A DNA stretch of 64,000 nt from positions 36,252,501 through 36,316,500 of the forward strand of contig NC_088330.1 in NCBI RefSeq assembly GCF_036884655.1, in the 5' to 3' direction. Positions 26,379 through 38,829 of this stretch are shown here, piece after piece (positions within the stretch are counted from its first letter, which is position 1; every line of letters begins with the position of its first letter). Source of the DNA: Musa acuminata AAA Group (Eukaryota; Streptophyta; Magnoliopsida; Zingiberales; Musaceae). The notes below the pieces were generated by a model, which ran no database searches, was not told where the DNA came from, and saw nothing but the letters and a program-made list of their open reading frames with translations. The position numbers and the translations under genes were made by a program.

Positions 26379-27623
26379 CCCAAACTGCAAAAAGATCATA
26401 ATCAGCTCAAAAACATGAGCAAAACAGTGAGTGGGAAGGTACGACAGCTATCAACTATACATAAATCCACTCCAATCAGCTCGAACCAAACACAATACAA
26501 AAGAATTGAAACTCCGTGACCAAAGAAACCATCTTTCCCACGATCTACTACTCGAAACCTGCGAAAGGCAGGAAATTGATCCGGAAAATCCCAACAAGAG
26601 AACGCAGAAAGTGATCCAGAAGACGAACGATACGAGAGAAATATCAAAGATCATCAAAAACAGCGAGGAACGGGAAAACTCAGTAAGAGAAAGAAATGAG
26701 CGGAAAGATAACGGGAAGGAACCCTAACGAGCAACGAATCGAACGAAACGAGGAAATGGATTCGATAAATCGAAACAGAACAGGTGACTCGGAAGAGGTA
26801 AGGCAAGTTTACTTCCAGCTTCGGCCGTAGCTCGGTGCCTTGGCGTCTCTATCGCGCTCCGATCTCCTCACTCTCTCCACCCCGTGGGTGGTGCGACGAC
26901 GCCCTACTCTCACCGCATCGCATCGCAACCCTAAGAAGCCCAAGCAAAGAAAAAGCGCTCCTTGACCACTCGAGGATCAATACTCACTATCTTCACATTC
27001 TTCACGCACGAGATCAGCCACATGTCTCACACCATCTGTGGCCCCCACGTCTCCTTGTGGGTGGGAGCGGCATTTCGGGTTGAAATTTCGGGACGCGGAT
27101 ACGCTCATCCGTTCGCCCAAAGATACTACCACTGTCCGGCCCAGACCGGTCGGGCTTAGTCCGCTAAATTGGATTCGATCCAAACCGTTGGTTTAATTGG
27201 CACCCTTTTTAATAAGTCTTTATTTTTATTCACGTTCATCATATAAATAGTTATCAAAGGCTATGATGTATGGATAGCTCTTCCCACAAAAACACTTCAA
27301 TATTTGCTATGATGTATGGATATCTCTTACGTAACATACAACTATGAATACGATCTTCGACAAGCTTGAAAGAATGTGTTCGAAATATTTATATTTAATT
27401 TAGGTCGAGGGAAATAATTGGTTTTGATTCACTCACACACTAATAATGTTAAATTATAATTGGAATAATATTTCTCATGATTATACAAAGAAATGGAGGG
27501 ATGGCTAATATGGCTAATACGTATGTATTATGTGGGTATTTTGTGTAAATGATGTCGGTGGATAATTTAAGATATTATAAATATTAGTATAAGTAAATTT
27601 ATTTTAATTAATCATCAACAAAC
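26379..27623. promoter_or_regulatory. FAR1-related gene 5' leader/promoter region and spacer
   Basis: An A/G-rich region on the plus strand (C/T-rich on the transcribed minus strand) up to about 26,840 is likely a 5' leader with at least one intron ending at the TTTTTGCAG before the start codon. A GC-rich stretch follows to about 27,180, then AT-rich spacer to the tRNA gene. No other gene was found. Confidence 0.45.
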
Positions 27624-27663
27624 GTTGAGATGGCCGAGTTGGTCTAAGGCGCCAGATTAAGGT

Positions 27664-27696
<33 letters not shown>

Positions 27697-27704
27697 TCTC
27701 AACA
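27624..27704 (+). tRNA. tRNA-Leu, anticodon AAG
   Basis: Complete cytosolic-type class II tRNA of 81 nt. The acceptor stem GTTGAGA (27624-27630) pairs perfectly with TCTCAAC (27697-27703), followed by discriminator A. The anticodon stem CCAGA/TCTGG encloses loop TTAAGGT with AAG at 27659-27661. A short variable arm (GTCCGAAAGGGC) is typical of leucine tRNAs. The internal A box (TGGCCGAGTTGG) and B box (GGTTCAAATCC) are intact. A T6 run at 27709-27714 can act as the RNA polymerase III terminator. CCA is not encoded and there is no intron. Confidence 0.97.
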
Positions 27705-27708
27705 ATAA

Positions 27709-27714
27709 TTTTTT
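27709..27714 (+). terminator. RNA polymerase III terminator of tRNA-Leu
   Basis: Run of six T's four bases after the discriminator base, the usual stop signal for Pol III; a second T run follows within ten bases. Confidence 0.7.
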
Positions 27715-29097
27715 CTGTTTTTTAGAAAAATCACTTTCATATTTTAATCTTTTTCCAAATAAAGTCACTTATAAATTATTCAAAACTTATAACTATATAT
27801 ATATATATCAATTATTACTTTAAATAAACCAATGACTAATTTAGAGGATGAATCTTGATATAATCATATAATTATAAGATTGTTCCACTGCGACATGAAA
27901 GACCAAAGTTCTAAGTCTCCATAGAGAACCTCTAAAATTATATATATATATACTCCTCCCATATTTTGTATTAACGGAAACGTCGTGAATTGAATTTACC
28001 TTTTTAATGATATATAGACTATAAATCATGTCATGTAACTCCTATGACTAAGCAAATGACAGGAATAAATGACACAATTTCTATCTACTCAAACAACAGC
28101 CAAATGTTTCGACAATGCTTTGAAGTATACACAGGATTGGTCATTTAGGGAAACAGTCAAGCTTAAGTTTATCAAAGGGTATAATAATGACTAATTTTTC
28201 TCTATTACATACCTATATTATAACCTGCACTAGACCATAAATATTAAATTCTGCATCGAAAGTTCACAACATTGATCAGGATTATTTGCGGATGTCAAAC
28301 AACAGCTGCCCAAAAGTTATTTCTGATACATCACAAAGGTATGATACAGGAGAACAGTCCTTCGAAGCAATGTGATTACAAAGAAAACATACAGTGGATG
28401 GAATGTAGCAATCATCATTAGACCAACAGAAAAGTTATCCTGCAAATTCATTGAAACAAGAAAGTTGAGGGAATTCATATGGGGCAATAAGTATTAGCTG
28501 AAAAGGAATCAGATAAACAAATTGAAAGAAGAACAGATCATAAGCCTCACGATAATCATGATCTGGTCCGGCACTCATTGCCATCGCAGCGAAAGTGTTT
28601 CATATCGACAAAGAAGCAAGAGAAAAGAATAAATAATATGATATGATTTGCCTCTTTTTGATTGATAAGTGATGAAGCACCAAATATACCAAGGGAAAAG
28701 AAATATCATCAGTGCTGATCATAATGAAGCAAATTATAACTCCCAAGTTGCAAATTTGGGGGACCATACGGATAAAGAATCTCTATCCTCGGATTTGATG
28801 ATGCAAAATATTCTCCACCCAGAAAATGATCACAACCTAACTATGGAATCCAATGAACACTATAAGCAATAGGAAGCAGTAAAAGTTTGATAAATTCATT
28901 GGTATTCAACTCAATACAAAAGTTGTATTCACATTGCATGAAAGCTTTCATTTGACTGCAATGGAATGCTAGAAGTTCAAATGAAAGCCATTTACTCTTT
29001 AGGAATTACATCTAAGTTATCTCCACACCTAGTGTATAATAAGCCTACGAGGTCATAATCTATCTGTGTACTGCATATGTGTGATGTTTTGTGCTAT
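27715..29097. other. AT-rich spacer, no gene seen
   Basis: Contains short TA runs near 27,796 and 27,943. Its right end is probably the 3' UTR of the DUF1005 gene. A short minus-strand frame near 28,560-28,610 (MKHFRCDGNECRTRS) was considered as a terminal DUF1005 exon, but it has no convincing acceptor. Confidence 0.4.
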
Positions 29098-31316
29098 TCA
29101 TGCACATAATCCAACCAAATGCCACAGGTTTAGATTAAAATGACAAAAGTAATGATGCAAAAAAGAAAAAAATAAAAATAAAAAGATGGGAGAAAACAGA
29201 CACATACCCTGTAATGTTGGGAAAGAATGGAAAATCCCTTTTTTCTTGGACTTCCTTCCAAAGGGCCTGCATGCTTTTATGCTAAGATCTACAGCAGCTG
29301 CAAGAGCCATGAAGATAGCTGCATCCTCCACGCATGTCACATGCTGCACTGCAAGTTGAACCAGTGGTTTGCTGCACTGCCCTTCTCCCTGCACCTTACA
29401 GTTCATCACAAATCTACCAACCCTGGGGGCCAAAGATGCTGAGCAGAACTCGCCTGTGCTGCCTTGTGGTTTTCCCACAGGAATGCCAACAGGCATCTGC
29501 CTATCCATATCTATGTAAAACTCTCCTCCCTTATCAGAGCTTATTGCCACATCAGAAACAAGGATCCCAGCATCCTGGCCTTCGGGAAGAATGTGGAGGC
29601 GGAGGCACACGGTATCCCGTGGTCCAGTCTCTCTCCATGCCTCAAGTCGACCCCATGGATGCCAGCTCTCCGAGGAGCTGACGGGGTCAGGACGGAGGAT
29701 GAGCCAAGCACCTGGATTGGAACGAGCGACCCTGTCACATCCCATGGATGGGACAAATGGAGTTGCCATGAAGGCAGCTGCTACAGCAGAGCCAGAGAGA
29801 TCATGGATCATAACCTTCCAGCCTTTCCTTTCCCTCCTTTCAGCATCATGGTTTTCAGTGTTTGAGTTTGTCCAGTGGCCACTAATCATATCCAGTGGAG
29901 ATGTTCTGTTGTTGAAAGGAAACAATTAACAAAACCAACCTGAGTAATTAGTAAAAATGAATGAAGAATGTCTAAAGCCGCTTCTAATCATAGACAACTG
30001 ATGGTGGTTTAAAATGAATGGACATGAAAGCAGATGGCATGCTTCAAATATGCAAGCATCAGAAAAATATATATGATGTCAATTACCATTTGGTTGGCAT
30101 CGACAAATAAGCAGAAATGTGCACTACAACCACTTCCGAGTGAAATTATGTAAGATATTACTAAATTGTATCACACTAGCTGATTCTCCAACAAGCAAAG
30201 AAGGTACTCAATTCAAAGTTTACTACTAAACAGAAAGGAATATATTTTCATTGCATTAATATTTAATCATGAATGTGTTTCCAACAAGGAAGCTAGAACA
30301 TGACAATAATCGAATGAGAAACTTGCACCCGAAGACACTCCAACACAAAGAAATGCAAAGATAGGGAGAGAAGGCTTGGGTTTTCGTAAAGAAAACATCA
30401 TATATCTACAAGCAACCAGAGCAAAATAAGTTTACTTACCACAGGTATTTTGGACACCAATGCATTCTTAAAGTACCTAGAATCCTGTTCTGATAAGAAG
30501 TAATACGATTGAACATATTTTTATAGGATAAGAAAATTTTGCTAATTATCAGAAGAAAACCTAATGATTAAAGTTTTAGAGCATAAGTTAACGCCACTGA
30601 AATCTGAAAACAAAAATACAAAATTACACGTACAAGTAGCAATGTGTACTATTATAACACCACTTAGTGAAGAAAAAGCCAAAAATAACAAAAAAGAGAT
30701 TGTTATACCGTCTGTCTTGGATGAACTTGCAGCTGAATATGGGTTGCTTAATGGTACCCTGTAGCTGAACTATTTGTGGACTCAAGGTAGTTTCATCTTC
30801 AAATTTAAAAACATATCTTAGGTCAGGGTCAAGCTTCGCCTTTAAATGAAGCTCTGGTCCATGTTTCTCTGCTTCTCGTTTGTTCTGCCCAATATGCATC
30901 CAACCATTGTGAAGCAATGCTGGTTTCTCCAAACCCCACTCAGGACCTATTTCTAACCTGAGACTCCCAATTTGCTGCTTTCTACCTGTGACACCACAAT
31001 GTGAACTCTGCCTCCCCATGTAGACCACAATATCAAGATACGCTTGAGAAGTCCTGAAACATCGTGGAAGTGCAAGTGCTTTGACATCAGACTCTTCAAG
31101 ATAGAAGAGTATAACATTGCTGTCAGGATCTGGACTGGCTTCAGGGGATGATATCAAAGGCACAGGTGCTGTTTGAATGGGAAAACCCCTCAGGCGGATC
31201 TCACAGAAGCATTTAGAATATGCATGTACTGCGCCTCGCCTAGCCTTTAAAGCATCCACTGAAAATCTAAGTCCCAGGGATCCAATTGACAATCGGACAA
31301 AAGTTTGTGGATCCAT
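29098..31316 (-). CDS. DUF1005 family protein (ASG1-like)
   Basis: Plant-specific DUF1005 protein; the molecular function is unknown, though one Arabidopsis member (ASG1, At5g17640) is stress-induced. Exon 1 is 30709-31316 and starts MDPQTFVRLSIGSLGLR, the hallmark N-terminus. Exon 2 begins at 29905; the join makes DRRTSPLDMISGHW and then runs through ERKGWKVMIHDLSGSAVAAA and SNPGAWLILRPDP. The domain ends near DLSIKACRPFGRKSKKKG. The C-terminus is uncertain: reading on to the stop at 29098 adds about 35 hydrophobic residues not expected in the family (471 aa total), while a donor-like AGG|GTATGT at 29207 suggests splicing to a last exon I could not find. The leader may contain a tiny upstream frame (ATGGGGAAGTAA, 31329-31340). 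Confidence 0.88.
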
Positions 31317-32337
31317 TGTTCTTTGAAGTATTACTTCCCCATGTCTTCCAGAAGTGGTTATCTGATCAGCATCTGTTTATAGAGGCACAAGTATTAGATT
31401 TAAGAAACTGAACTGCAGTGCCCTAATTACGTCAGATAGTGAGCAACTCAAGTCAGAACCTCTGGAACTTCATTCATTGAAGATTTAAGAAGTTTGTGAG
31501 CATTTTCAATGAAAAAGAATAAAGTTGGTATTAATTGCCCATTTTCAACTAAATGGAGGATATAAGAAAATATTAATTGCCCATAGTTAGTTTTATCTAA
31601 CATGCGTAACGACTAAAGTTTCTATTCCTGCCAGGCATCCAAGCTCTTTTTCCATGGTCAGAAGATGCTAAAACTAAATGATCAAGGTATATCAAAGGTT
31701 ACTTCAAGGACAAAACAAGGCAATGGTTTCCATCGATTAAAGAGAACCTTGCTCAAAATTCTTTCCTCTATGGACATATACATACACACAAGTAGAGTCT
31801 TTCAGGTTTGAACATATCTGCTACAGCTTGTGCTTTCGGTTCACCATATTAAGTTACAAGTAGTTCCGGATCAATCCAATCTCCACCTAGCAACACCCTT
31901 TATATGGGCATGAGCACAATAATCTATTCTAAAACTGTCGAGGTGGACCACAAGAGGAATTAAATTTATAGATGTTAAGGAAGATCTAAAGCCAAAAAGG
32001 TTGCATACTCAGCAAGGTTGCAGATCAATTGTGGCTAGTGGTGGTACCTCAAAAAGGAAAAAAACTAACTGGCTTACAGAAGGCAAACATGGCATTTTCT
32101 TTGGCAAACAGTAAAGCTATCATGGCCCTTTTACAAATACTTTCGAAGAGAAAACCAATAGCCCTCCACCAGGACAAAGAAGATACTAATCTTTGCACAG
32201 CCTGGGTGCAAGAACCCCAGGGTAGGGATCCTCCCTTATGTCCAAACTTCCAATTGACCTCCTTATCAAACCTACACCATAACATAAAAAGGGCTGTAGC
32301 AAAACCTATCCCTGGATGATGTTCATTGCAGATCACG
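31317..32337. other. DUF1005 leader region and spacer
   Basis: Upstream side of the DUF1005 gene, probably containing part of its 5' leader or a leader intron. Open frames on both strands around 32,029-32,456 match no family I recognise. Confidence 0.35.
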
Positions 32338-32824
32338 ATGCCAAGGCTCATTTCTGAGCGCGGGCAACACACCAGTTGGCTAGTCTGGCTAGCAGCTATT
32401 CTGTGTGCTATCCTAGCAATAGTTGTTATTATCACGGGTATCGTCGTGCTCGCCATCTACCTGATCTACCAGCCTAGGATGCCATGCCATCTTCTCCGAC
32501 CAGAGCTTCATTCTCCAGTTCCATGGGATTGATGTTGCTGAGCTGCGTGCTAATCCATTGGATGTTGCCAAAAACAGCTTATTCGATCTCAATTATCTCT
32601 TCCAGTCATCACCGATCCCACTGGACGAGGTGGCAATGGAGACCATGGACATGGCACTGAAAAAGGGTGTCATACCATTCGACCTCAACGGACAAGCAAG
32701 AACCCGGTGGAGGGTGGGGATATTTCTCTCCCTCACGTTCTGGACACACCTCTCATGCCAGCTCCATTTCTTCTGGCCAAACGGGAGCACCATCAACTTG
32801 GACTGCAGTTCCAAATCCCACTGA
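32338..32824 (+). pseudogene. NDR1/HIN1-like (LEA_2-type) membrane protein pseudogene, internal deletion plus frameshift
   Basis: Two halves of one protein lie in different frames. The first half (from 32338) has SERGQHTSWLVWLAA and a membrane helix ending VVLAIYLIYQPRMP, then runs into a stop at 32530-32532. The second half, in the next frame from about 32483, reads HAIFSDQSFILQFHGIDVAE, then SSPIPLDEVAMETMDMALKK, then FWTHLSCQLHFFWPNG and DCSSKSH before a stop at 32822. Intact relatives (from memory) carry roughly 40 residues between these parts that are absent here, and no space or splice sites exist for an intron. I read this as a deletion that also shifted the frame. Such proteins are plasma-membrane anchored and pathogen-response related; this copy should be non-functional. 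Family assignment is moderate. Confidence 0.62.
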
Positions 32825-34340
32825 TGTCTATTCAAATACATGGTGAAGTAGTTCTTTCTGTTCCTCCCTCAACATCCAGATTACATCTCCCTTAGATATC
32901 TGAAATTGTATGCTAATTAGAAGCATCTGCGTCTTGGTTGTGGATAGGTCCTTTCACTATAATAGAGATACATATACGGTGTAGATTATACTTGTGGAGA
33001 TTGGAAGTTGAAGTAGTGAGAGGAAGCGTACCTTATCGTCTTCCCGAAATGAGCTCCCTCTGCTTCCTCCAAAGCGGCTCAAGAACTCGAACCTCTTTCC
33101 AAGGGCAAGAATACTGATAAAAAACGGTGCTTTTGGAGCCTACAGGACTGAAGAGAACTCCATTTTCGCTTCTTTACTTCATTTATCAGATCGTCTTCCA
33201 AGCAGTAAAAGCAAGCATTTTGGAACGCATAAATCTTCGTTTTGAGGCCCGGGAGGCGCGGTGGTGCCGAGCAGAAAAGGGTTTTTTCTTCACCGTTTCT
33301 TTCTTTCTCTTTATCTATCTGCCTTCCGTCCCCGAAGAGGACTCCAATTCCTGAGTCCAAAAAAACACTGCCAAAGATTATCTAGAGATAATAGCTTCCC
33401 AAGCTCGAACCCCCCCTCGCTTTTCTTCCGCAAATGCCACCAAACAGCTCACAGCTCCAAAAAGGAAGAAAAAGGAGTAAATCCAGGAGGGAGGAAATCA
33501 AAAACACCAAAGTACACCCTTTTCTTAGCCGAAAAGCCCAAGCAAAACACGTTCCTTACGGCCGGACCGTCAACCCAGCAGAAAACGCAAGAATTATCGC
33601 ACTTTTCTCCCAAAAGCACAGACCTTTTTCCCCCTCCAGAACAAGCGTTTTCTACTCGATCAACCCAGAAACACCGAAAGGGAGGAAGAAAGATCAAATC
33701 TTTCCACTCCCTCGAGCTCTTCTTCCAGCAAGAAAGCCCCCAACAACCTCTCGATCCGGCGGATGACAATAAGTGAACGCGGGAGGGACCAAAGAGGGAG
33801 ATCGGAAAGCTCGGAGGAGGAAACAGAAAATATATACCGCACGAATTAATGAGAGGATATAAATGATACTAGCGTGCAGACTTGGGTGACGAAGCAATTT
33901 GACGGTGAATTGGAGACAGCTGTTCTCGACCATCATCCAATCGCCATCAGACAGAGAGATTGAGGACGAGTGCTTTTGCACATAATCTATTCGACCTCGG
34001 CTCCCTTTCAACCGCCCGCCCGACTTCGTGACTTTGGACAACGCCGAACTCGTCGCGTCATACTAATCCGATTAAGGCGAAAGAGTAAATGCGAATCTGT
34101 TCATGTCTTGCGATCCAATGGGTGCTCTCCGAGCAACATAGATCGCAGACCGGCTCGCGTTGGATCGGTTGCCTTCGCGTTGCTTGTCGTCAAAGCTCGA
34201 TATGATCTCACACGATGAGATCGAGACGATTGGTGACGTATCGCCACGGAAGACGGAGAAGATGACATGGACTTGACGTGACAGTTGCATGTGCAGTGAT
34301 TGAATCGGGCAACCGCACATGATTATTTTGACCCGAAATG
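32825..34340. other. Unassigned region, possible DUF1005 distal promoter/leader
   Basis: Mixed composition with long A/G-rich runs on the plus strand (about 33,350-33,840), C/T-rich on the minus strand as in plant leaders. This could be the first untranslated exon of the minus-strand DUF1005 gene. Overlapping open frames of 80-170 codons on both strands show no domain. Confidence 0.3.
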
Positions 34341-34559
34341 TTGACCACCAATTGATTTGCTGCGAATCAATTTGATTCGTTTATACATATTTCACATTAT
34401 TTGATACGAATCTTAAATCAATTCTTTATCTTTGTTGCTCATCATGTCAAATGATAGGCATGTCAGAGTAGATTACTGACATTTAGACATATTAATCGAT
34501 TTAATTATGTAATGGAGGAAAAAAATACTCTCGAAAGAGGGAATTCTAACAGTAAACAT

Positions 34560-35290
34560 GTTGTCCTAATTGCGATCACACCCCCACACCGATGGGGCGC
34601 ACGGGGCTCGAGGCGATCTGGGTCAGCAAGTGTCTACGTGGTCTGCTCGGGCTCGTGACGTGCGGCGACCGCTGGGTCCCGCCTCGCACATGCGGAGCCA
34701 CTTCGCGTTTCCCGTTGCAGGCCATTAACTATATGATTATTATTATTGTAAGATTAATGAAAAGTAGTAACTTAAAATTAAAGGATTAATACGTTTGTAA
34801 TTGTCGCTCTGAGGCTCGCAAACCTCGTGAGTTACCCGCCTCACCGATTATGAGGATGCAATGGTGGACCCCACGCGAGGCAAGGGCACGTTGCCCATGT
34901 TACCCTGGTGGGCCCCTTGGATTCCATGGCGGACCTGCGGCTGGGGTCAACATCTCGACCGTGGCACCGCCGCCTGTTCCCTTCGGCAAGAAACCCCCAC
35001 CGCCCCCAGCCACAGCGTTCATCCGCCATTAATGTCCTCCTCGTTTTAGTTTGGGAAAGGACGTCTTCCCCGATCAACAAGCAGTCGCCGCTCAGGCGAG
35101 GACGAGTGGGTGCAGCAATGATGAGGGGAGGTGACGGGGCGGCACATGCAGTCTTCAACACAGTGGTAGATGGGGGACAGGTGGGGTTGGAGCTTCGCTT
35201 ACATGCTGTGTGGTCGTTGGTCGAGCCTTTTCTTCTCCTTTTGGGAAAGTTGGATAGCTTTCCCAGTGTAGTGTGACACAACAATGAATG
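34560..35290. other. GC-rich island without a recognisable gene
   Basis: About 700 bp of clearly higher GC than its flanks, open in several frames on both strands (up to 171 codons on the minus strand). None of the translations resembles a known protein and none shows a signal peptide or repeated domain. It could be a promoter island, an old retroelement piece or a non-coding RNA exon. Confidence 0.35.
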
Positions 35291-37672
35291 CCCTGTTGGT
35301 ATTACCCGAGCAAGCAGGCAAGGAGAGCATCTTTCCTGTGTTCTGATAACACCCATTCAATGTACATGTTGGAGCATGCATGACGTCTCCTGAGAAACTT
35401 CAGCCTCTCGCTAGGGTTTGTAGTATTTACGATGGCTGTATGTTGACGCACACTGGAGTGGAGCTGCGTGGAAGATGGATCACGAGGCAGATGTCTGTGT
35501 GCGTGCGTGACATTTCGGCCAGGAGGTTGATGAGTCATGTCAACAAAGAAGAAAAAGAAGAGGAAGAGTACACTGTACATGCACGCTTGCTGGCTGCACA
35601 TGAGCATGTCTTCCATGTTCTTCCAAGACCCTATCTCTTACTACAGAGCTTGTACTCGTGACCGATGGCTTCTCCCATTTCCCATTTGAATACCATCTTT
35701 TTTCGACTCTACAGGTGAAAGAATTAGCTGTAATTACTTCCTGTTAATTTCTCTGCAGAAGTATCACTGCATACCATTCTCTTCGATCACATACTGCGAT
35801 CTCTTTGTTTGCCGAAGGGCACAGCTTATTCGACTCCGTCTCTTATGTTTCTTTCATTTAGGGTACAGTTTTCAGCCTGATATATATCATTCCAAATGGA
35901 CACTAAATATTCCACATGTCATGAAGATATGGTACAAGAGGTACAATAATTACCGGAGACTTCACTGAATTTGAAATGGACGAGAGGAACTCTTTAGGCC
36001 ACAAATGGACCATAAAAAGATCAGAATGTCTTAACCGGCGGTACTTATTAACACTGACAATGATAGTTTACATCAAGTGATGCACATTATTTGTGTTAGG
36101 GAAAGATGTGATCAATCCAACTTAGTTTGGACTAGTGTGAGTAAGAAATCTACTATAAAACAACGTCTATCACGTCAACATATAAGAAGATCATGATTGG
36201 ATAAGATATATGATATCATTCATCTCACACTCAAGTTAATAAAGGAGTTGAGTAAGGGTGATCTGGGTAAGCAGCTTATGATCTTGATTACTGTAGGCAA
36301 ATGAATTTTTATAATCGATCAAATTAGGAAAATATTTAATTATATTGTAAAAATATTCTTCAAATATTTTATATTCGATAAAATATTGATATGACTAGGT
36401 TATTGACCAAACGCCCTCATGTTTATCGTATTTGTTATTTATCGAGTCTTGATTTAGCTAAACATTTCTCGAGTGATGTTTTACTTTTCATATTGTCACA
36501 TATCAAGTCTTAATACTAAGTCTTGATTGGAGTTAAACATTTCTCTTACCTCTTTGTAAATGTATTGTGCGGAAATAGATGTTATTATAAGTATAACATG
36601 ATAGAACATTTAATCAAACAATACGCTACTTTTATATCGAGTGGTGCTTTACTTGCAAATGAGACTCTTAGAATCATTGATAAGCATATCTGATACTTAG
36701 CTTGAGGAAATGATCACAAACCAAAGCAAAGCATGCAAAGATGGCCTCAATTTATTAATTGTTTAGATGAAGAATGAATGACTACATATCTTGCGTGAGG
36801 ATAGATTGCATGTAGTATTCCTGAAAGATATATTATTTTTTCTCGGTGATGTATAAGTGGTCATACCATAGAACTGATATATTGAATTATATTCTTAAAA
36901 TGAGGGGTGCTAAATGATTCATAAGATCTTAAATTTTAGATAATACACAATCTATTGAATTATATTATTATTATTATTTTACAAATATAGCATGGATAAG
37001 TTTTGAACATAAGACATCATATCATCTTATATTTTTTATAAATATCATTTTATTCGAAAACATAAATCATGAATGAGATATGATGTATTGATTTTTATTC
37101 TAAATATAGTGAAAGCATAAGTTCCATTAATCGTGAAATTACTTTGAAAGGGTGAGCTATAAATATTGAAATTAGATGTGAAACTATTTGTTATCAATCA
37201 TACATCAGGAAAAAATAAAGACAAATATAACAAAAATGTTTTGATATCAAACTAAAAACATAATAAAATTTATGCCATTTGAAAGTCTTGTGGATGTCAT
37301 ATGTATTTTTAAAGTAAAATTGGAAGAAACAAACTGTGACTAGAGAAAGTAGATGGTGTAACAAAATTATCTACTATGAAACAAATGATTCAAGGATCAA
37401 TTTAACATAAAAAATAGTTTTAATACCTATATGAAATAGGATTCAATGTTGAAATTTGATGAAGTTATACAGTGGAAGGAACATGGAAAATACAAGTACA
37501 ACAAGTAAAATGCTATTAGATGTAGTCCAATCACCCACAACATCAACATATATGAATTCCTTTTCTAAGAAAGTTGAGATGCATCATCATTCCTAATATA
37601 TTTCATGGTGATAGAGCCCATCATAACCTTAAAGTACGATTTAACTCACAATGAATGTTTTTGGCACATATC
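35291..37672. other. AT-rich intergenic DNA
   Basis: No gene recognised. Between about 36,050 and 37,640 the style resembles decayed transposon sequence, but I could not find a conserved polyprotein motif to prove it. Confidence 0.4.
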
Positions 37673-37933
37673 AAGGTCTGTCGTATCGAAGCATACCGCC
37701 CGTACCGGGCGGTACATATCGGTCTGACAGGTTATCGATACACGGACCGCTCGGTACCGCTACAGTACTACAGTACTATACCATAGCACTGCTACAATAT
37801 GAAAACAATAAAAAAAATATTCGGTACACCAGGGCATATCGCTCGGTATGCCCTGATGTACCACCCGGTACATCGGTACCGTACCGTACCATACCGAGCC
37901 TGGATCGAAACGTCGGTACGATACGGTAACCTT
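37673..37933 (+). mobile_element. GGTACC-rich foldback (MITE-like) element, copy 2, with terminal inverted repeats
   Basis: 261-bp non-coding element. The left end AAGGTCTGTCGTATCG matches the reverse complement of the right end, AAGGTTACCGTATCG, with one gap and a few mismatches. The inside is full of GGTACC/CGGTAC words and includes the partially duplicated segment ATTCGGTACACC...CTCGGTATGCCCTGATGTA. It aligns along most of its length with 7915-8120. Five bases ATATC precede the left end in both copies, so the true boundary may lie slightly further out. No target-site duplication was convincing. Confidence 0.65.
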
Positions 37934-38829
37934 GTTAGAAACATCCCATTATTAAGTACTTAGCCGGATTTGACTCATTACTACTCCTAATCTACCAATA
38001 ACCTACACGAAAATAGATTTGTAACGAGCAAAACACCAAAATATAAAATGATCTAAGGTTAGTCCAAAGTGACTGTCCGCATCAATTGTGTGGAAAAAAC
38101 CTTTAAAAAATAAAAAAATAAAAAAAAAATCAATAATCCGAAAGTATATTTTTATCAACCTAATTAATAGTTTTAGCTATCTGATTTAATTCATTCCATA
38201 ATGATATCATCATGGTTGATTTAATATTACTAAGTTGTGGGCACGGTCATAAGGAAGTTGATGTAGATGTATGAACACATGAAAACTTCATGAGAGCGTA
38301 AAAAAAAGGAATGAGAAATATTTTATGAAAAAAAATATATGATTCGAAATTCTAGAATTTTTTTAGACCTATTTCCAATTAAATAAATACAAACCTTAAA
38401 CCTTTAATGCCTTATTATCAACCAAAAAATATATTTCCAATAGAAATTTAAAGTTTTCTAAAGAAAGAAGACACTGCCAATCCTTTGTATGAATATTAAT
38501 AGAATAAAAAATAATTTTTAAAAACAATAATGACGTGTCTCGGCAATACAATACAATTATTCGCGGTCGGTCCTTCGAATCGTCTTTATATATTATTGGT
38601 TTTGTATTGGTTGTTATTTTTTCCTCTTCGTATCCCAACCTCTTTATTTCCGCGAATTCGACGAAACCTTGGATCTTTCGATCGCTGTTCTTCCTTAATT
38701 TCTTCCTTCGCGAGTCCCCACTGCCTCCGATCGACAGGATCGACCACGGATTTCTAGGGCTACGGTTCGGGTTTGGGATTTGTTCCTTGCTCCCCCTCTT
38801 TCTATCTGCTAGGAATCGAGGGGGAGAGG
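37934..38829 (+). promoter_or_regulatory. Upstream region and probable 5' leader of the SYP22-like gene
   Basis: AT-rich to about 38,560, then C/T-rich sequence up to the start codon, the usual look of a plant 5' leader. TATATATT at 38587-38594 (cttta-tatatt context) could be a TATA element. No gene in the left part. Confidence 0.4.

Noticed and set aside
28555..28620. Possible last exon of the DUF1005 gene (frame with MKHFRCDGNECRTRS)
   Set aside because: No acceptor dinucleotide in a suitable place and no remembered family similarity.
30424..30480. Possible small middle exon of the DUF1005 gene
   Set aside because: Acceptor and donor look possible, but every phase tested brings a stop at one junction; the direct join of the two large exons is clean.
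32029..32456. Minus- and plus-strand frames upstream of and overlapping the NHL remnant
   Set aside because: The antisense frame mirrors the NHL membrane helix and has no domain of its own.
34841..35356. 171-codon minus-strand frame and an overlapping 122-codon plus-strand frame
   Set aside because: No recognisable motif, signal peptide or family; open frames are expected in GC-rich DNA. Kept only as an unexplained island.
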